Source: UBA7672 sp965229115 | GTDB lineage: Bacteria; Pseudomonadota; Alphaproteobacteria; Caulobacterales; Hyphomonadaceae | Assembly (NCBI GenBank): GCA_965229115.1 | Contig: CBDDIR010000003.1 | Coordinates: 1,302,001-1,366,000, forward strand | Direction: 5' to 3' | Length of the DNA: 64,000 nucleotides | In this document: positions 26,752 through 35,022 of the stretch, in pieces | How positions within the stretch are numbered: the stretch's first letter is position 1 | Layout of the letters: the number at the start of each line of letters is the position of its first letter | Translations under genes and position numbers: made by a program | Notes under the pieces: model-generated | What the model saw: only the letters and a program-made list of their open reading frames with translations | Told to the model about the DNA's origin: nothing | Databases searched by the model: none

Positions 26752-28035
26752 ATGCGGCGCGTTGTCATTACCGGCATGGGACTCGTGACTCCTCTGGCCA
26801 ATGGCCGCGAGGCATCATGGGAGCGTCTCATTGCCGGTCAGTCCGGTCTGAAGAAAATCGACCTGTTCGAAACGGGAGACCTGGCCTGCAAGATTGGCGG
26901 TCAGGTCCCGTGGGTCTCAGGACGCGGCGGTGGTTCGAAAGACGACCCCGCCTCGTTCGATCCCGAAAAGACGATGTCGCCGAAAGAGCAGCGGCGCGTC
27001 GACGAATTCATTCTCTACGCAATGGCGGCGGCTGACGAAGCTATCGAAGATAGCGGCTGGAAGCCCGAGTCCTACGACGACAAGATCCGCACTGGCGTGA
27101 TGATCGGCTCTGGCATCGGCGGTCTGCAAGCCATCGCCAATACGGCGATCGAGATGCACGAGAAGGGACCTCGCAAGGTCTCGCCGTTCTTCATTCCGTC
27201 GGCTCTGATCAATCTGGCGTCGGGCCAGCTCTCGATCAAATACGGCTTCAAGGGTCCGAACCACGCAGTCGTCACCGCTTGCGCCACGGGCGCGCATGCG
27301 ATCGGCGACTCGATGCGTCTGATCCAGTATGGCGATGCCGATGTGATGGTCGCCGGCGGCGCTGAAGCCTCCGTCTGCCGCATCGGCTATGCCGGCTTCA
27401 TCGCCTGCCGCGCCATGTCCACCAGCTACAACGATACGCCCGAGAAGGCGTCGCGTCCTTACGACAAGGATCGCGATGGCTTCGTGATGGGCGAAGGCGC
27501 CGGCATCGTCGTGCTCGAAGAGTACGAGCACGCCAAGAAACGCGGCGCGAAGATCTATGCCGAGGTCGTGGGCTACGGCCTGACGGGCGACGCCTTCCAC
27601 ATCACTTCGCCGGACGAGACGGGCGATGGCGGCGAGCGCGCGATGCGCACGGCGCTGCAGCGTTCGGGCCTTGATGCGTCCGAGATCGACTACGTCAACG
27701 CGCACGGCACTTCGACGCCGGCGGGCGACGAGATCGAAGTGCGCGCGGTTGCGCGCGTGCTGGGCAATGCCGCATCGATGGCTCACCTGTCGTCGACCAA
27801 GTCGGCCATCGGCCACCTGCTTGGCGCGGCCGGTTCAGTGGAAGCAATCTTCTGCGCGCTTGCGATCCGCGACGGTGTAATTCCGCCTACGCTGAATCTG
27901 GACAATCCGAGCTTCGACTCGCCGATCAACCTCACCCCTCACAAGGCGGTGAAGAAGAAGGTCCGGGCCGCGCTTTCCAACTCGTTCGGCTTTGGCGGCA
28001 CCAACGCCGCACTTGTGATCAAGGCGGCAGACTGA
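26752..28035 (+). CDS. fabF: 3-oxoacyl-[ACP] synthase II
   Basis: 427 residues. The condensing-enzyme triad is visible: Cys177 in VTACATGAH, the first His in NAHGTSTPAGD and the second His in AIGHLLGAAG. The C-terminus NSFGFGGTNAAL is typical. A Gly/Ser/Asp-rich insert around residues 59-80 (GRGGGSKDDPASFDP) makes it slightly longer than E. coli FabF. It elongates acyl-ACP by two carbons. It lies 30 bp after acpP. Confidence 0.96.
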   Translation: MRRVVITGMGLVTPLANGREASWERLIAGQSGLKKIDLFETGDLACKIGGQVPWVSGRGGGSKDDPASFDPEKTMSPKEQRRVDEFILYAMAAADEAIEDSGWKPESYDDKIRTGVMIGSGIGGLQAIANTAIEMHEKGPRKVSPFFIPSALINLASGQLSIKYGFKGPNHAVVTACATGAHAIGDSMRLIQYGDADVMVAGGAEASVCRIGYAGFIACRAMSTSYNDTPEKASRPYDKDRDGFVMGEGAGIVVLEEYEHAKKRGAKIYAEVVGYGLTGDAFHITSPDETGDGGERAMRTALQRSGLDASEIDYVNAHGTSTPAGDEIEVRAVARVLGNAASMAHLSSTKSAIGHLLGAAGSVEAIFCALAIRDGVIPPTLNLDNPSFDSPINLTPHKAVKKKVRAALSNSFGFGGTNAALVIKAAD

Positions 28036-28080
28036 TCCATACTTGCAGGCTAGAATCTCGGGAACGCGAGGGAGTTTAGC

Positions 28081-29148
28081 TTGGGCAAGTTGATCGGCCT
28101 TCTGTTTTCACTGGTGATCGTCGCGGCTGTTGCTGCGGGCGCGGGCTGGTTCTGGCTCAACAGCAGTTTCACGGCGGATGGCCCTGCCACGGCAGATGGC
28201 AAGCCGCGCGTCGTGATGATCGAGCGTGGGTCGACTGCGCAGACGATCGCTACCAAGCTCAAGGAAGCCGGCGCTATCGCCGATGACAACCAGTTCCGGC
28301 TGGCGCTGCGCATGCGTGAGATGCTCGGCGACAAGGCCGTGATGAAAGCCGGCGAGTACGAGATCAAGAGCGGCGCTTCGATGGAAGCGATCGTAGAGGA
28401 ACTCAATGCAGGCGCCTCGCTCCAGTACGCCGTGATTGTTCCTGAAGGTCTGACCAGCCAGATGATCCTCAGCCTGCTGGTGGAGCGGGAGTGGAAGGCG
28501 ACGGGTGGAGCGGCGCCGACTTACAAGCTGACGGGGCCAGTGCCGGCTGTTCCCGCCGAGGGCGTCTTGCTGCCGGGCGATTATGCCGTCACGCGCGGCG
28601 ACACGATCGAGAGCGTCATCAACCGTATGATCAAGGCGCAGCAGGATCTGCTGGCCGAGTTGTGGCCGAACCGCCAGCCGGGCCTGCCGCTGAAGACGCC
28701 GGAGGAGGCGGTGAACCTTGCCTCCATCGTCGAGAACGAAACTGGCGTCCCGCACGAGCGCCCGCAAGTGGCGTCGCTCTTCATCAACCGTCTGAACAAG
28801 CCGATGCGGCTGCAGAGTGATCCGACGATCGTCTATGGCATCACGCGCGGCGTGCCGCTGGGCCATGGCCTGCGCGTCAGCGAGATCGCGCAGAAGACCG
28901 AGTGGAACACCTACCAGATCGACGGGCTGCCGAAGACGCCGATCTGCAATCCGGGCAAGGAGAGCATCAAGGCGGTGCTGAACCCGGCGCAGACCAACTA
29001 TGTGTACTTCGTCGCCGATGGTTCGGGCGGCCATGCCTTTGCCGAGACGCTGGGCGAGCACAACGCCAACGTTTCGAAGTGGCGCGAGATCGAGAAACAG
29101 CGCGGCGCAAAGGAACCGGCGGCCGTCGGTACCACGCCGAAGCCATAG
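28081..29148 (+). CDS. mltG: Endolytic murein transglycosylase MltG
   Basis: 355 residues, starting at TTG 28081 after GCGAGGGAG. There is one N-terminal membrane segment (about 4-24), a LysM-like region, and the YceG/MltG catalytic domain with VNLASIVENETGVPHERP, where the second Glu is the likely catalytic residue, and SDPTIVYGIT. The C-terminal NYVYFVADGSGGHAFAETL is diagnostic. It cuts nascent glycan strands and helps terminate peptidoglycan polymerisation. It follows fabF by 45 bp, an arrangement found in many Proteobacteria. Confidence 0.95.
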   Translation: MGKLIGLLFSLVIVAAVAAGAGWFWLNSSFTADGPATADGKPRVVMIERGSTAQTIATKLKEAGAIADDNQFRLALRMREMLGDKAVMKAGEYEIKSGASMEAIVEELNAGASLQYAVIVPEGLTSQMILSLLVEREWKATGGAAPTYKLTGPVPAVPAEGVLLPGDYAVTRGDTIESVINRMIKAQQDLLAELWPNRQPGLPLKTPEEAVNLASIVENETGVPHERPQVASLFINRLNKPMRLQSDPTIVYGITRGVPLGHGLRVSEIAQKTEWNTYQIDGLPKTPICNPGKESIKAVLNPAQTNYVYFVADGSGGHAFAETLGEHNANVSKWREIEKQRGAKEPAAVGTTPKP

Positions 29149-29161
29149 GTAGGACTATGTT

Positions 29162-30043
29162 ATGATCAGGGGCATGACCGGCTTCGGCCGGGCGCAGGGA
29201 CAGGCGGCGTGGGGCGCCTGGGTGTGGGAGGCGCGGTCGGTCAACGGCAAGTCGGTGGACCTGCGCACGAACTTCCCGCCCGGCTGCGAGGCGGTGGATT
29301 TCGAAGCGCGGCGCCGCGTCAAAGATCGGTTCGCGCGCGGCAGCTTTCAACTCCAACTCCGCATCGACTGGACGAAAGATGCATCGGCGACAGCGATCGA
29401 TACGCGCGAGCTGGCGCGGCTTGCCCGGCTGTCGCGGCACTGGGCGCGCAATGGCTCGGGCGTGAAGCCTGCCAGCTTTGACGGGCTGTTGAACGCCACG
29501 GGCGTGACCAAGGGCGCGGCGCGGACGAGCAATGCAGTGGACGAGGCGACGGCCAAGGAGCTGCTGGCCGGGCTGGACCAGGCGCTGGATATGCTGGCTG
29601 CAGCGCGCCAGCGTGAAGGCGAGGGGCTGCTGCAGCTGTTCAACGCCATGCTGGCGCAGATCGAGCAGCTGGTGGCGCAATCGACCGAGTTTGCGGCCAA
29701 GCAGCCCGAGCTGGTGCGGGAGCGGTTCAAGGCGCGGCTCAACGACATTGCCAAGGATGCCTCGATCGACGCCGACCGGATCGCGCAGGAGGTGCTGGTC
29801 ATGGCCACCCGCGCCGACGTGCGCGAGGAGCTGGACCGGCTGACCGCCCACATAAATTCCGCCCGTGGAATGCTTGCCGCAGGTGAAGCGGCGGGCCGAA
29901 AGCTGGACTTTCTCTGTCAGGAGCTTAACCGGGAGGCCAACACGCTTTGCTCCAAATCGGCCAGCCTTGAGCTGACCAATGCGGGGCTGGCGTTGAAGTC
30001 ACTGATCGACCAGTTCCGGGAGCAGGTTCAGAATGTCGAGTGA
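29162..30043 (+). CDS. YicC/YloC family endoribonuclease
   Basis: 293 residues. The N-terminus MIRGMTGFGRAQG and WEARSVNGKSVDLRTNFP are typical of the YicC N-domain. The C-terminus with KLDFLCQELNREANTLCSKS belongs to the DUF1732 part. E. coli YicC acts in RNA degradation. The start lies 13 bp after mltG and its end overlaps the gmk start by 11 bp. Pairing with gmk is widespread. Confidence 0.93.
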   Translation: MIRGMTGFGRAQGQAAWGAWVWEARSVNGKSVDLRTNFPPGCEAVDFEARRRVKDRFARGSFQLQLRIDWTKDASATAIDTRELARLARLSRHWARNGSGVKPASFDGLLNATGVTKGAARTSNAVDEATAKELLAGLDQALDMLAAARQREGEGLLQLFNAMLAQIEQLVAQSTEFAAKQPELVRERFKARLNDIAKDASIDADRIAQEVLVMATRADVREELDRLTAHINSARGMLAAGEAAGRKLDFLCQELNREANTLCSKSASLELTNAGLALKSLIDQFREQVQNVE

Positions 30044-30740
30044 TCGTCCCGACAGCACGCCGCAGCAGCGGGTGCGGCCGCGCCGGGGCATCATGCTCGT
30101 TATCTCCAGTCCGTCGGGGGCCGGGAAAACGACGCTGTGCCGCCGCATCATCACCGAAGTGCCGGGCGTCGAGCTTTCGATCTCGGCCACGACGCGTGAG
30201 CCGCGGCCGAACGAGCGCGACGGATCGGATTATCACTTCCGCTCGGTCGAACAGTTTCAGGACATGATCGAGCGCGACGAGTTTCTTGAGTGGGCGCGCG
30301 TGTTCAAGAATTTCTACGGCACGCCGCGCAGCGAAGTCGAAGCGCGACTGGTGTCGGGCGCAGACGTTGTGTTCGACGTCGACTGGCAGGGCGCGCGGGC
30401 GCTGAAGACGATCCGGCCGGGCGACGTGGTGTCGATCTTCATCCTGCCGCCGTCGCTGGCGCAGCTGAAGCAGCGGCTTGAGGGACGGCCCGGCGCCGAT
30501 CCGAAGTCGGTGCAGTCGCGCCTTGATGGCGCAGGCCAGGACATTCTGCGCTGGGGCGAATACGACTACGCCATCGTCAACGACAATCTCGATACGGCCT
30601 TCAACGAGATCCGCTCGATCCTGATCACCGAACGCAACAAGCGCGTGCGCGCCTCGCTGGGGATCATGGTGGATAATCTGCTCAAGGACGCGCACGTCGC
30701 GACGAAGACGCAGAGTGGGAGTGCGACGAGCGGGAGCTAG
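30033..30740 (+). CDS. gmk: Guanylate kinase
   Basis: 235 residues. P-loop SSPSGAGKTTL (about 26-36), GMP-binding ATTREPRPNERDGSDYHF and FLEWARVFKNFYGT are all present. It phosphorylates GMP to GDP. It has a slightly longer basic/Ser-rich C-terminus than the usual 205-210 residues. The ATG lies within the yicC end (11-bp overlap), so the genes are coupled. It is the last gene before the 1 kb noncoding island. A small hairpin without a T-run (30740-30752) follows. Confidence 0.96.
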   Translation: MSSDRPDSTPQQRVRPRRGIMLVISSPSGAGKTTLCRRIITEVPGVELSISATTREPRPNERDGSDYHFRSVEQFQDMIERDEFLEWARVFKNFYGTPRSEVEARLVSGADVVFDVDWQGARALKTIRPGDVVSIFILPPSLAQLKQRLEGRPGADPKSVQSRLDGAGQDILRWGEYDYAIVNDNLDTAFNEIRSILITERNKRVRASLGIMVDNLLKDAHVATKTQSGSATSGS

Positions 30741-30815
30741 GCGCTTCGCGCCGGGCAATCGGGAATGGACAGTCGGCAATCGAGTGCTGATTTCAAACAT
30801 CTGGTGGTGAGCCCC

Positions 30816-30948
30816 GCGCTCGTGCTTCGACGGACGCGCCTTTCAGGCGCTGCTCAGCATGAGCGCTTCTCTGGCTTCAGTGCTGATCTCAAGAAGCGCT
30901 CATCCTGAGCAGCACGCGTGAGCGTGCGTCCGTCGAAGGACGAGCGCG
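30816..30948. repeat. Inverted pair of cloverleaf-like repeats (units A and B)
   Basis: Unit B (30895-30948, +) and unit A (30816-30867, -) are copies of one unit of about 53 bp. The unit has an outer stem GCGCTC/GAGCGC and three inner hairpins: CTCA/TGAG, a central variable stem, and GTCC/GGAC. The central stem is GCGCC-TGAAA-GGCGC in A and GCACGC-GTGA-GCGTGC in B. The units face each other 27 bp apart, giving one long palindrome. Confidence 0.85.
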
Positions 30949-31049
30949 GGCTCACGATTGTTCGTTCGGACCAGCGCGCGCTGTCCGGGATGCCTGGTGT
31001 CGTTCCTCCCCGTTGAGGGAGCGGGGCGCATGAAGTCACGCCGTGGGTA

Positions 31050-31432
31050 GTGCCTGTGCTGATCTCGCGATCAGCTGATGCGCGTCTTCACGCGCCCCGT
31101 GTCTGGCCGTTTGTCCCGGTTCAGCCGCATGAGGAGTTGTCTCGGTCTTCCAGGGTACGTCGTTGCCCCTGGCGCCTTAGCTCCGTGCCTGTTCACCCGG
31201 TTCAGCGTGTCAGGGGGCCTAACCGACCGTCCCCCTGGTCCCTCCGGTTTCACATCCCCCGGAGGCCATGCTTCTCGAAGTTCGTTTCGCCCCACGGGAC
31301 GCTACCCGCAGGACTTCCTCGCTGTGCTGTCCAGAGCCCAAAGCTCCGCGCTGACGCCTCGATAGCCACGCCGGCCAACGCACCCACATCCAGAGTTTCG
31401 GACGTCTCCTGGACCTCCCTCATGTGGGTGCG
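31050..31432 (-). ncRNA. Candidate structured RNA, unidentified
   Basis: A dense series of perfect stems: 31380-31389 with 31422-31431 (10 bp), 31241-31247 with 31259-31265, 31211-31217 with 31231-31237, 31150-31155 with 31167-31172, 31080-31085 with 31090-31095, and 31058-31064 with 31069-31075. On the minus strand TATAAT (31439-31444) ends 7 bases before the 10-bp stem, so a transcript could begin exactly at that stem. I could not match it to tmRNA, RNase P RNA, 6S, SRP RNA or rRNA. A remnant of a group II intron or another structured element is possible. Confidence 0.25.
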
Positions 31433-31587
31433 GGGATGATTATAAGGGCGGTTCACGGCGCCGTAGATTCTGGGAGGCTCCGTCCCCCAACTTGGGCGCG
31501 GAAGTCGTTGAATGTAGGCGAGATGGAATTTCTCCGTCCTACAGTTCTGCACCACCGCCATCCCCCAAACCGGCGTTTGGTGAGCAC

Positions 31588-31714
31588 GCGCTCGTCCTTC
31601 GACGGACGCGCAGCGAAGCTGCGCTGCTCAGGATGAGCGCTACAGGGACGCTGGGTGTTTAGCGCTCATCCTGAGCAGCACGCGTTTGCGTGCGTCCGTC
31701 GAAGGACGGGCGCG
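31588..31714. repeat. Inverted pair of cloverleaf-like repeats (units C and D)
   Basis: Same unit as at 30816-30948. Unit C (31588-31641, -) has central stem GCGCAGC-TTC-GCTGCGC, unit D (31661-31714, +) GCACGC-GTTT-GCGTGC. They face each other 19 bp apart. The arms flanking the central stem are nearly identical in all four copies, while the central stem changes on both sides and keeps pairing. Confidence 0.85.
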
Positions 31715-31721
31715 TTGGCGC

Positions 31722-31741
31722 GGTGCATCTGAAGATGCACC
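31722..31741. repeat. Short hairpin downstream of rsmA
   Basis: GGTGCATC-TGAA-GATGCACC is a perfect 8-bp stem, 13 bp past the rsmA stop. There is no T-run on the rsmA side. It may protect the 3' end of the long lptF-rsmA transcript or belong to a dispersed repeat family. Confidence 0.5.
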
Positions 31742-31753
31742 CTACGATGGTAG

Positions 31754-32575
31754 CTAGCGCCCTGCGCGCCACGCCGTTGTTAGCGCTCTGAACTCGGACT
31801 GCGTCAGGGTCTCGGCGCGGCGGGTGGGGTCGATGTTGGCGGTGGTCAGGGCTTCTACGGCGCCGGGCAGGGATTTGAGGGCGGCTCTCAGCATCTTGCG
31901 GCGTTGGCCGAAGGCGGCGGCTGTCATGGTCTCGAGGCCGGCGAGGTCGGTGTAGGTTTCGTTGGCGGGCAGGGGTTCGAGGACGACGACGGCGCTGTCG
32001 ACTTTTGGCGGCGGGCGGAAAGCGCCGGGGGGGATGATCATGGCGATGCGTGGGCGCGTGGCTGCCTGAGCCAGAACGGCTAAACGTCCGTAGTGGTCTT
32101 CGTCGGGCTGGGCGCAGATGCGGAGGCCGACTTCCTTCTGGAACATCAGCACCATCGTGCCGCGCCAGTCTCCCTCCTTCAGCCACTCGACGAGAAGCGG
32201 CGTGCCGACATTGTAGGGGAGGTTGGCGATGATCATGGCGGGGAGTTCGCCGCCATTGGCCTTCACCAGTCCGGCGGGATCGGCGGTGCGTGCGTCGCCA
32301 TGGTGGACGTGCATGCGGCCGGCGCGCGTTTCGGGCCATGTCTTGAGGCCTTCGGCGAAGCGATCGTCGAGTTCGATGGCGATGAGTTTGGCAACGCCGC
32401 TTTCGAGCAGGGCGCGCGTGAGGCCGCCGGGGCCGGGGCCGACTTCGATGACGGTCTTGCCTTCAACCGAGCCGCCCGCGGTGGCGACGCGGCGGAGCAG
32501 GGCGGGATCGAAGAGGAAGTGCTGGCCGAGGGATTTCTTGGCTGCGCCCGGCGTGAGCGGCGTGCTCGGGCTCAT
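31754..32575 (-). CDS. rsmA: 16S rRNA (adenine1518-N6/adenine1519-N6)-dimethyltransferase
   Basis: 273 residues from the ATG at 32575, which overlaps the pdxA stop as ATGA. SAM-binding VIEVGPGPGGLTRALL and the catalytic motif ANLPYNVGTPLL are present, with KKSLGQHFLFD at the N-terminus. It dimethylates two adenines near the 3' end of 16S rRNA (KsgA). It is the last gene of lptF-lptG-lptD-surA-pdxA-rsmA, a conserved order in Proteobacteria. Confidence 0.96.
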   Translation of the reverse strand: MSPSTPLTPGAAKKSLGQHFLFDPALLRRVATAGGSVEGKTVIEVGPGPGGLTRALLESGVAKLIAIELDDRFAEGLKTWPETRAGRMHVHHGDARTADPAGLVKANGGELPAMIIANLPYNVGTPLLVEWLKEGDWRGTMVLMFQKEVGLRICAQPDEDHYGRLAVLAQAATRPRIAMIIPPGAFRPPPKVDSAVVVLEPLPANETYTDLAGLETMTAAAFGQRRKMLRAALKSLPGAVEALTTANIDPTRRAETLTQSEFRALTTAWRAGR

Positions 32576-33594
32576 TGAGCTCTCGCGTGGGCGTAGGCCA
32601 TCTGGTCGGCGAGCTTCACGGCGGCGATGAGGCTGTCGGCCTTGGCGATGCCGGCGGCGGCTGCATCGTAGGCCACGCCGTGGTCGGGCGAGGTGCGGAT
32701 GAAGGGCAGGCCGAGCGTGACGTTGACGCCGCCCCACATGTCCAGCGTCTTCACCGGGATGAGGCCCTGGTCGTGATACATCGCGATGACGGCGTCGAAA
32801 CGGCCGGCGAGGGCTTCGTGGAAGATGGTGTCGCCGGGGCGCGCATCCGAGATGTCGACGCTCATGGCGCGCAGCTTCACGGCGGCGGGATTGATGATCT
32901 CGATTTCCTCGCGGCCGATCTCGCCATCTTCGCCGGCGTGCGGATTGACGCCGCAGAGGCCGATGCGCGGACGCTGGAGGCCGAACATCTGCTGCATGTC
33001 GTTGTGCACGATGCGGCCGATATCGACGATGAGATCGGTGGTGAGGGATTTGACGACGCTGGTGAGCGGGCGGTGGATGGTGGTGAGGGCGACGCGCAGG
33101 CCGCCGCCGATGAGCATCATCACCGGGCGCGGCGTAGTCTTGCTATTTTTTGGGCCCTTAACGGCGGCGAGTTCGGCGAGGTATTCGGTGTGGCCGGGAT
33201 GCTTGAAGCCGGCGCGATAGAGCAGGGCTTTGGCGATCGGGTTGGTGACGACGCCAGCGGCTTTTCCGGCGCGCGTGTGTTCGACGGCGAGGCGGATGGA
33301 TTCGATGACGGCGGGGGCTGTGCTCGGGTCGGGCTTGCCGGGTTCGACGGGGCCGCCGGGGATGGAGAGGACGGGCAGCGCTTTGCCGAAGGCGGCTGCT
33401 GCTTCGGACGGGTCGTCGATGAGGGCGATGCGGGGGCCGACGGCCTCCATCACGTCCTGTGGGGCGATGACGTAGAACGGCCGGCCGCCTTGCGCTTTCA
33501 GCGCGTCATAGGCCTTGAACGATATGATCGGGCCGACCCCGGCGGGGTCGCCCATGCTCATCGCCAGGGGCAGCAGAGATGCAGGCGCAGCCAT
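32572..33594 (-). CDS. pdxA: 4-hydroxythreonine-4-phosphate dehydrogenase
   Basis: 340 residues. The start LPLAMSMGDPAGVGPIISFKA is diagnostic. Metal-binding His residues sit in VALTTIHRPLTSV, the DIGRIVHNDMQQMFGL region and YHDQGLIPVK. GLCGVNPHAGEDGEIGREE and LGLPFIRTSPDHGVAYDAA complete the family pattern. It makes the aminoacetone-phosphate precursor of pyridoxal phosphate. Only 3 bp separate it from the surA-like gene upstream. Confidence 0.96.
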   Translation of the reverse strand: MAAPASLLPLAMSMGDPAGVGPIISFKAYDALKAQGGRPFYVIAPQDVMEAVGPRIALIDDPSEAAAAFGKALPVLSIPGGPVEPGKPDPSTAPAVIESIRLAVEHTRAGKAAGVVTNPIAKALLYRAGFKHPGHTEYLAELAAVKGPKNSKTTPRPVMMLIGGGLRVALTTIHRPLTSVVKSLTTDLIVDIGRIVHNDMQQMFGLQRPRIGLCGVNPHAGEDGEIGREEIEIINPAAVKLRAMSVDISDARPGDTIFHEALAGRFDAVIAMYHDQGLIPVKTLDMWGGVNVTLGLPFIRTSPDHGVAYDAAAAGIAKADSLIAAVKLADQMAYAHARAQ

Positions 33595-33597
33595 GGC

Positions 33598-34887
33598 CTA
33601 GCGACGGACGATCGTCGCCCCACGCTTGAGGTCGCGCAGGTAGCGCTCGGCCACCAGCGTGAGCTCCTGGTTGAACAGGCGGTCCTTGATCTCGTCGCGC
33701 GAGGGCAGGTCGGCGTCGCCCGCGCGCTTCTGGCAGACGAAGAAGACCATCTTGGCGCCGTCGGTCATGTCGACGATGCCGGTGGACTGGCCGGGCTCGA
33801 GGCCTTCGAGCGGGGCGCGATAGTTGGGCGCGATCTGTTGCAGGCCGATGTTCTGCATCGGTGTGCGGGTGACGCCATCGACGCCGTCCATCGCCTTGGG
33901 AAGTGAGGCGCAGTCGGTCGCCTTGCCCTTGATGCCGAGCAGCTTGTCGTTGGCGCCTTCACCGCGCGCGACGAGCTGTTCGAGATTGAGGATGGTGGAT
34001 TTCGACGGGTCGGTCGCTTCACGCTTGCCGGTGACGGCGATGATATAGACGCCGCCATCGCTTTCGATCGGGGGCAGGATGACCGGGATGGTGGGGGCGG
34101 CCAGGACGGCCTTCTCGATCTCGGCCGAGCGCATGTCGCCGGGCGAGAGCCAGGACAGGTCGCCGCCGGCGGCAGCGGACGGCGCGGCGGAGAATTGCTG
34201 GGCGAGGGTCGCGAACTCGGCGCCCTGGTTGATGTTGGAGATCAGGGTTTCGGCGCGGGCCTTGGCGTTGGCGCGCGAGGCCTGGTCAGGCGCGTAGAGG
34301 AAGATCTCGAACAGGCGATACTGCGGCTTGTTGAGGCCGGCCTTGATGCGCTCGAGCATGTCGTCGATGCGGAGTTCGGAGACGCGGACGTTCTTAACGT
34401 AGCGGCCGCGGATCAGGGCGGTCCAGGCGATCTTGGCTTCTTCCATGTCGCGGATGGCCTGCTGCGGGATGCCCGCGTCGGCCGTGGCGGAGAGGAACTG
34501 CTCGCGCGTGAGTTTGTACTGGCGGGCGAGGTCGGTGATGTTCTCGTCGATCTCGGCCGGTTTGACGGTCTCGTCCTTCACGAGCTTCTTGAACTCGTTG
34601 AGCTGGACCTTTTCGTCGATCAGGTCGTCGATCGCCTGGGTCTGGATCTGCGACATGATCTCGTCGTCGGGCTGCTGCTGGAAGCGCAGGAGCATCCAGC
34701 GCATGCGGTTGCGCACGTCGGACTGGGAGATCACCACGTCGTTCACCGTGGCGACGATGCCGTCGATGGTCTGGCCGCGGGCGGCGGTCTGTTGTGGGGT
34801 TTGCTGGGCCAGCGCGACAAAGCCTGCGGATGCGAGGCCAGCCGTCGCGGCCGTGACGGCCAGTGCGATCGCGATGATACGTTTCAT
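33598..34887 (-). CDS. surA: Periplasmic chaperone/peptidyl-prolyl isomerase, SurA-like
   Basis: 429 residues. The Sec signal peptide (residues 1-28, ending FVALA-QQ) is followed by a SurA N-terminal chaperone domain (DGIVATVNDVVISQSDVRNR onward) and one parvulin domain (about 195-290, with AAAGGDLSWLSPGDM). E. coli SurA has two parvulin domains. The C-terminal region (about 300-420) is more divergent. It guides outer-membrane proteins such as LptD, encoded immediately upstream, through the periplasm. The gap to lptD is 135 bp, so an internal promoter is possible. Confidence 0.9.
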   Translation of the reverse strand: MKRIIAIALAVTAATAGLASAGFVALAQQTPQQTAARGQTIDGIVATVNDVVISQSDVRNRMRWMLLRFQQQPDDEIMSQIQTQAIDDLIDEKVQLNEFKKLVKDETVKPAEIDENITDLARQYKLTREQFLSATADAGIPQQAIRDMEEAKIAWTALIRGRYVKNVRVSELRIDDMLERIKAGLNKPQYRLFEIFLYAPDQASRANAKARAETLISNINQGAEFATLAQQFSAAPSAAAGGDLSWLSPGDMRSAEIEKAVLAAPTIPVILPPIESDGGVYIIAVTGKREATDPSKSTILNLEQLVARGEGANDKLLGIKGKATDCASLPKAMDGVDGVTRTPMQNIGLQQIAPNYRAPLEGLEPGQSTGIVDMTDGAKMVFFVCQKRAGDADLPSRDEIKDRLFNQELTLVAERYLRDLKRGATIVRR

Positions 34888-35022
34888 TCAGACACCCTGC
34901 AGACCCTTTGACCCTGATATCCGGTCAAGGCGAAAACATGGCCGATATACCGGGCCCGGCTGCCAAATGCGAGGCCCTGGTGCAGGCGGGGCAATTCGCC
35001 CCGAAAGAGCATTTTTGCGGGA

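Larger units (their letters stand above)
30741..31753. other. Gene-free island of about 1 kb between gmk and rsmA
   Basis: No reading frame here has a ribosome site, domain or coding pattern that I would support; several short frames exist on both strands but overlap repeats and stems. The island holds two head-to-head pairs of cloverleaf-like repeats (30816-30948 and 31588-31714), a run of strong stems between them (31058-31431), and an 8-bp hairpin near rsmA (31722-31741). The two flanking genes end into it from both sides. Confidence 0.8.

Noticed and set aside
31050..31640. Short open frames on both strands of the gmk-rsmA island
   Set aside because: They cross perfect stems and repeats, are Pro/Arg/Ser-rich, and lack ribosome sites; they look like artefacts of structured noncoding DNA.
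30741..31753. tmRNA, RNase P RNA or rRNA fragment in the island
   Set aside because: None of the universally conserved segments of these RNAs could be found on either strand.
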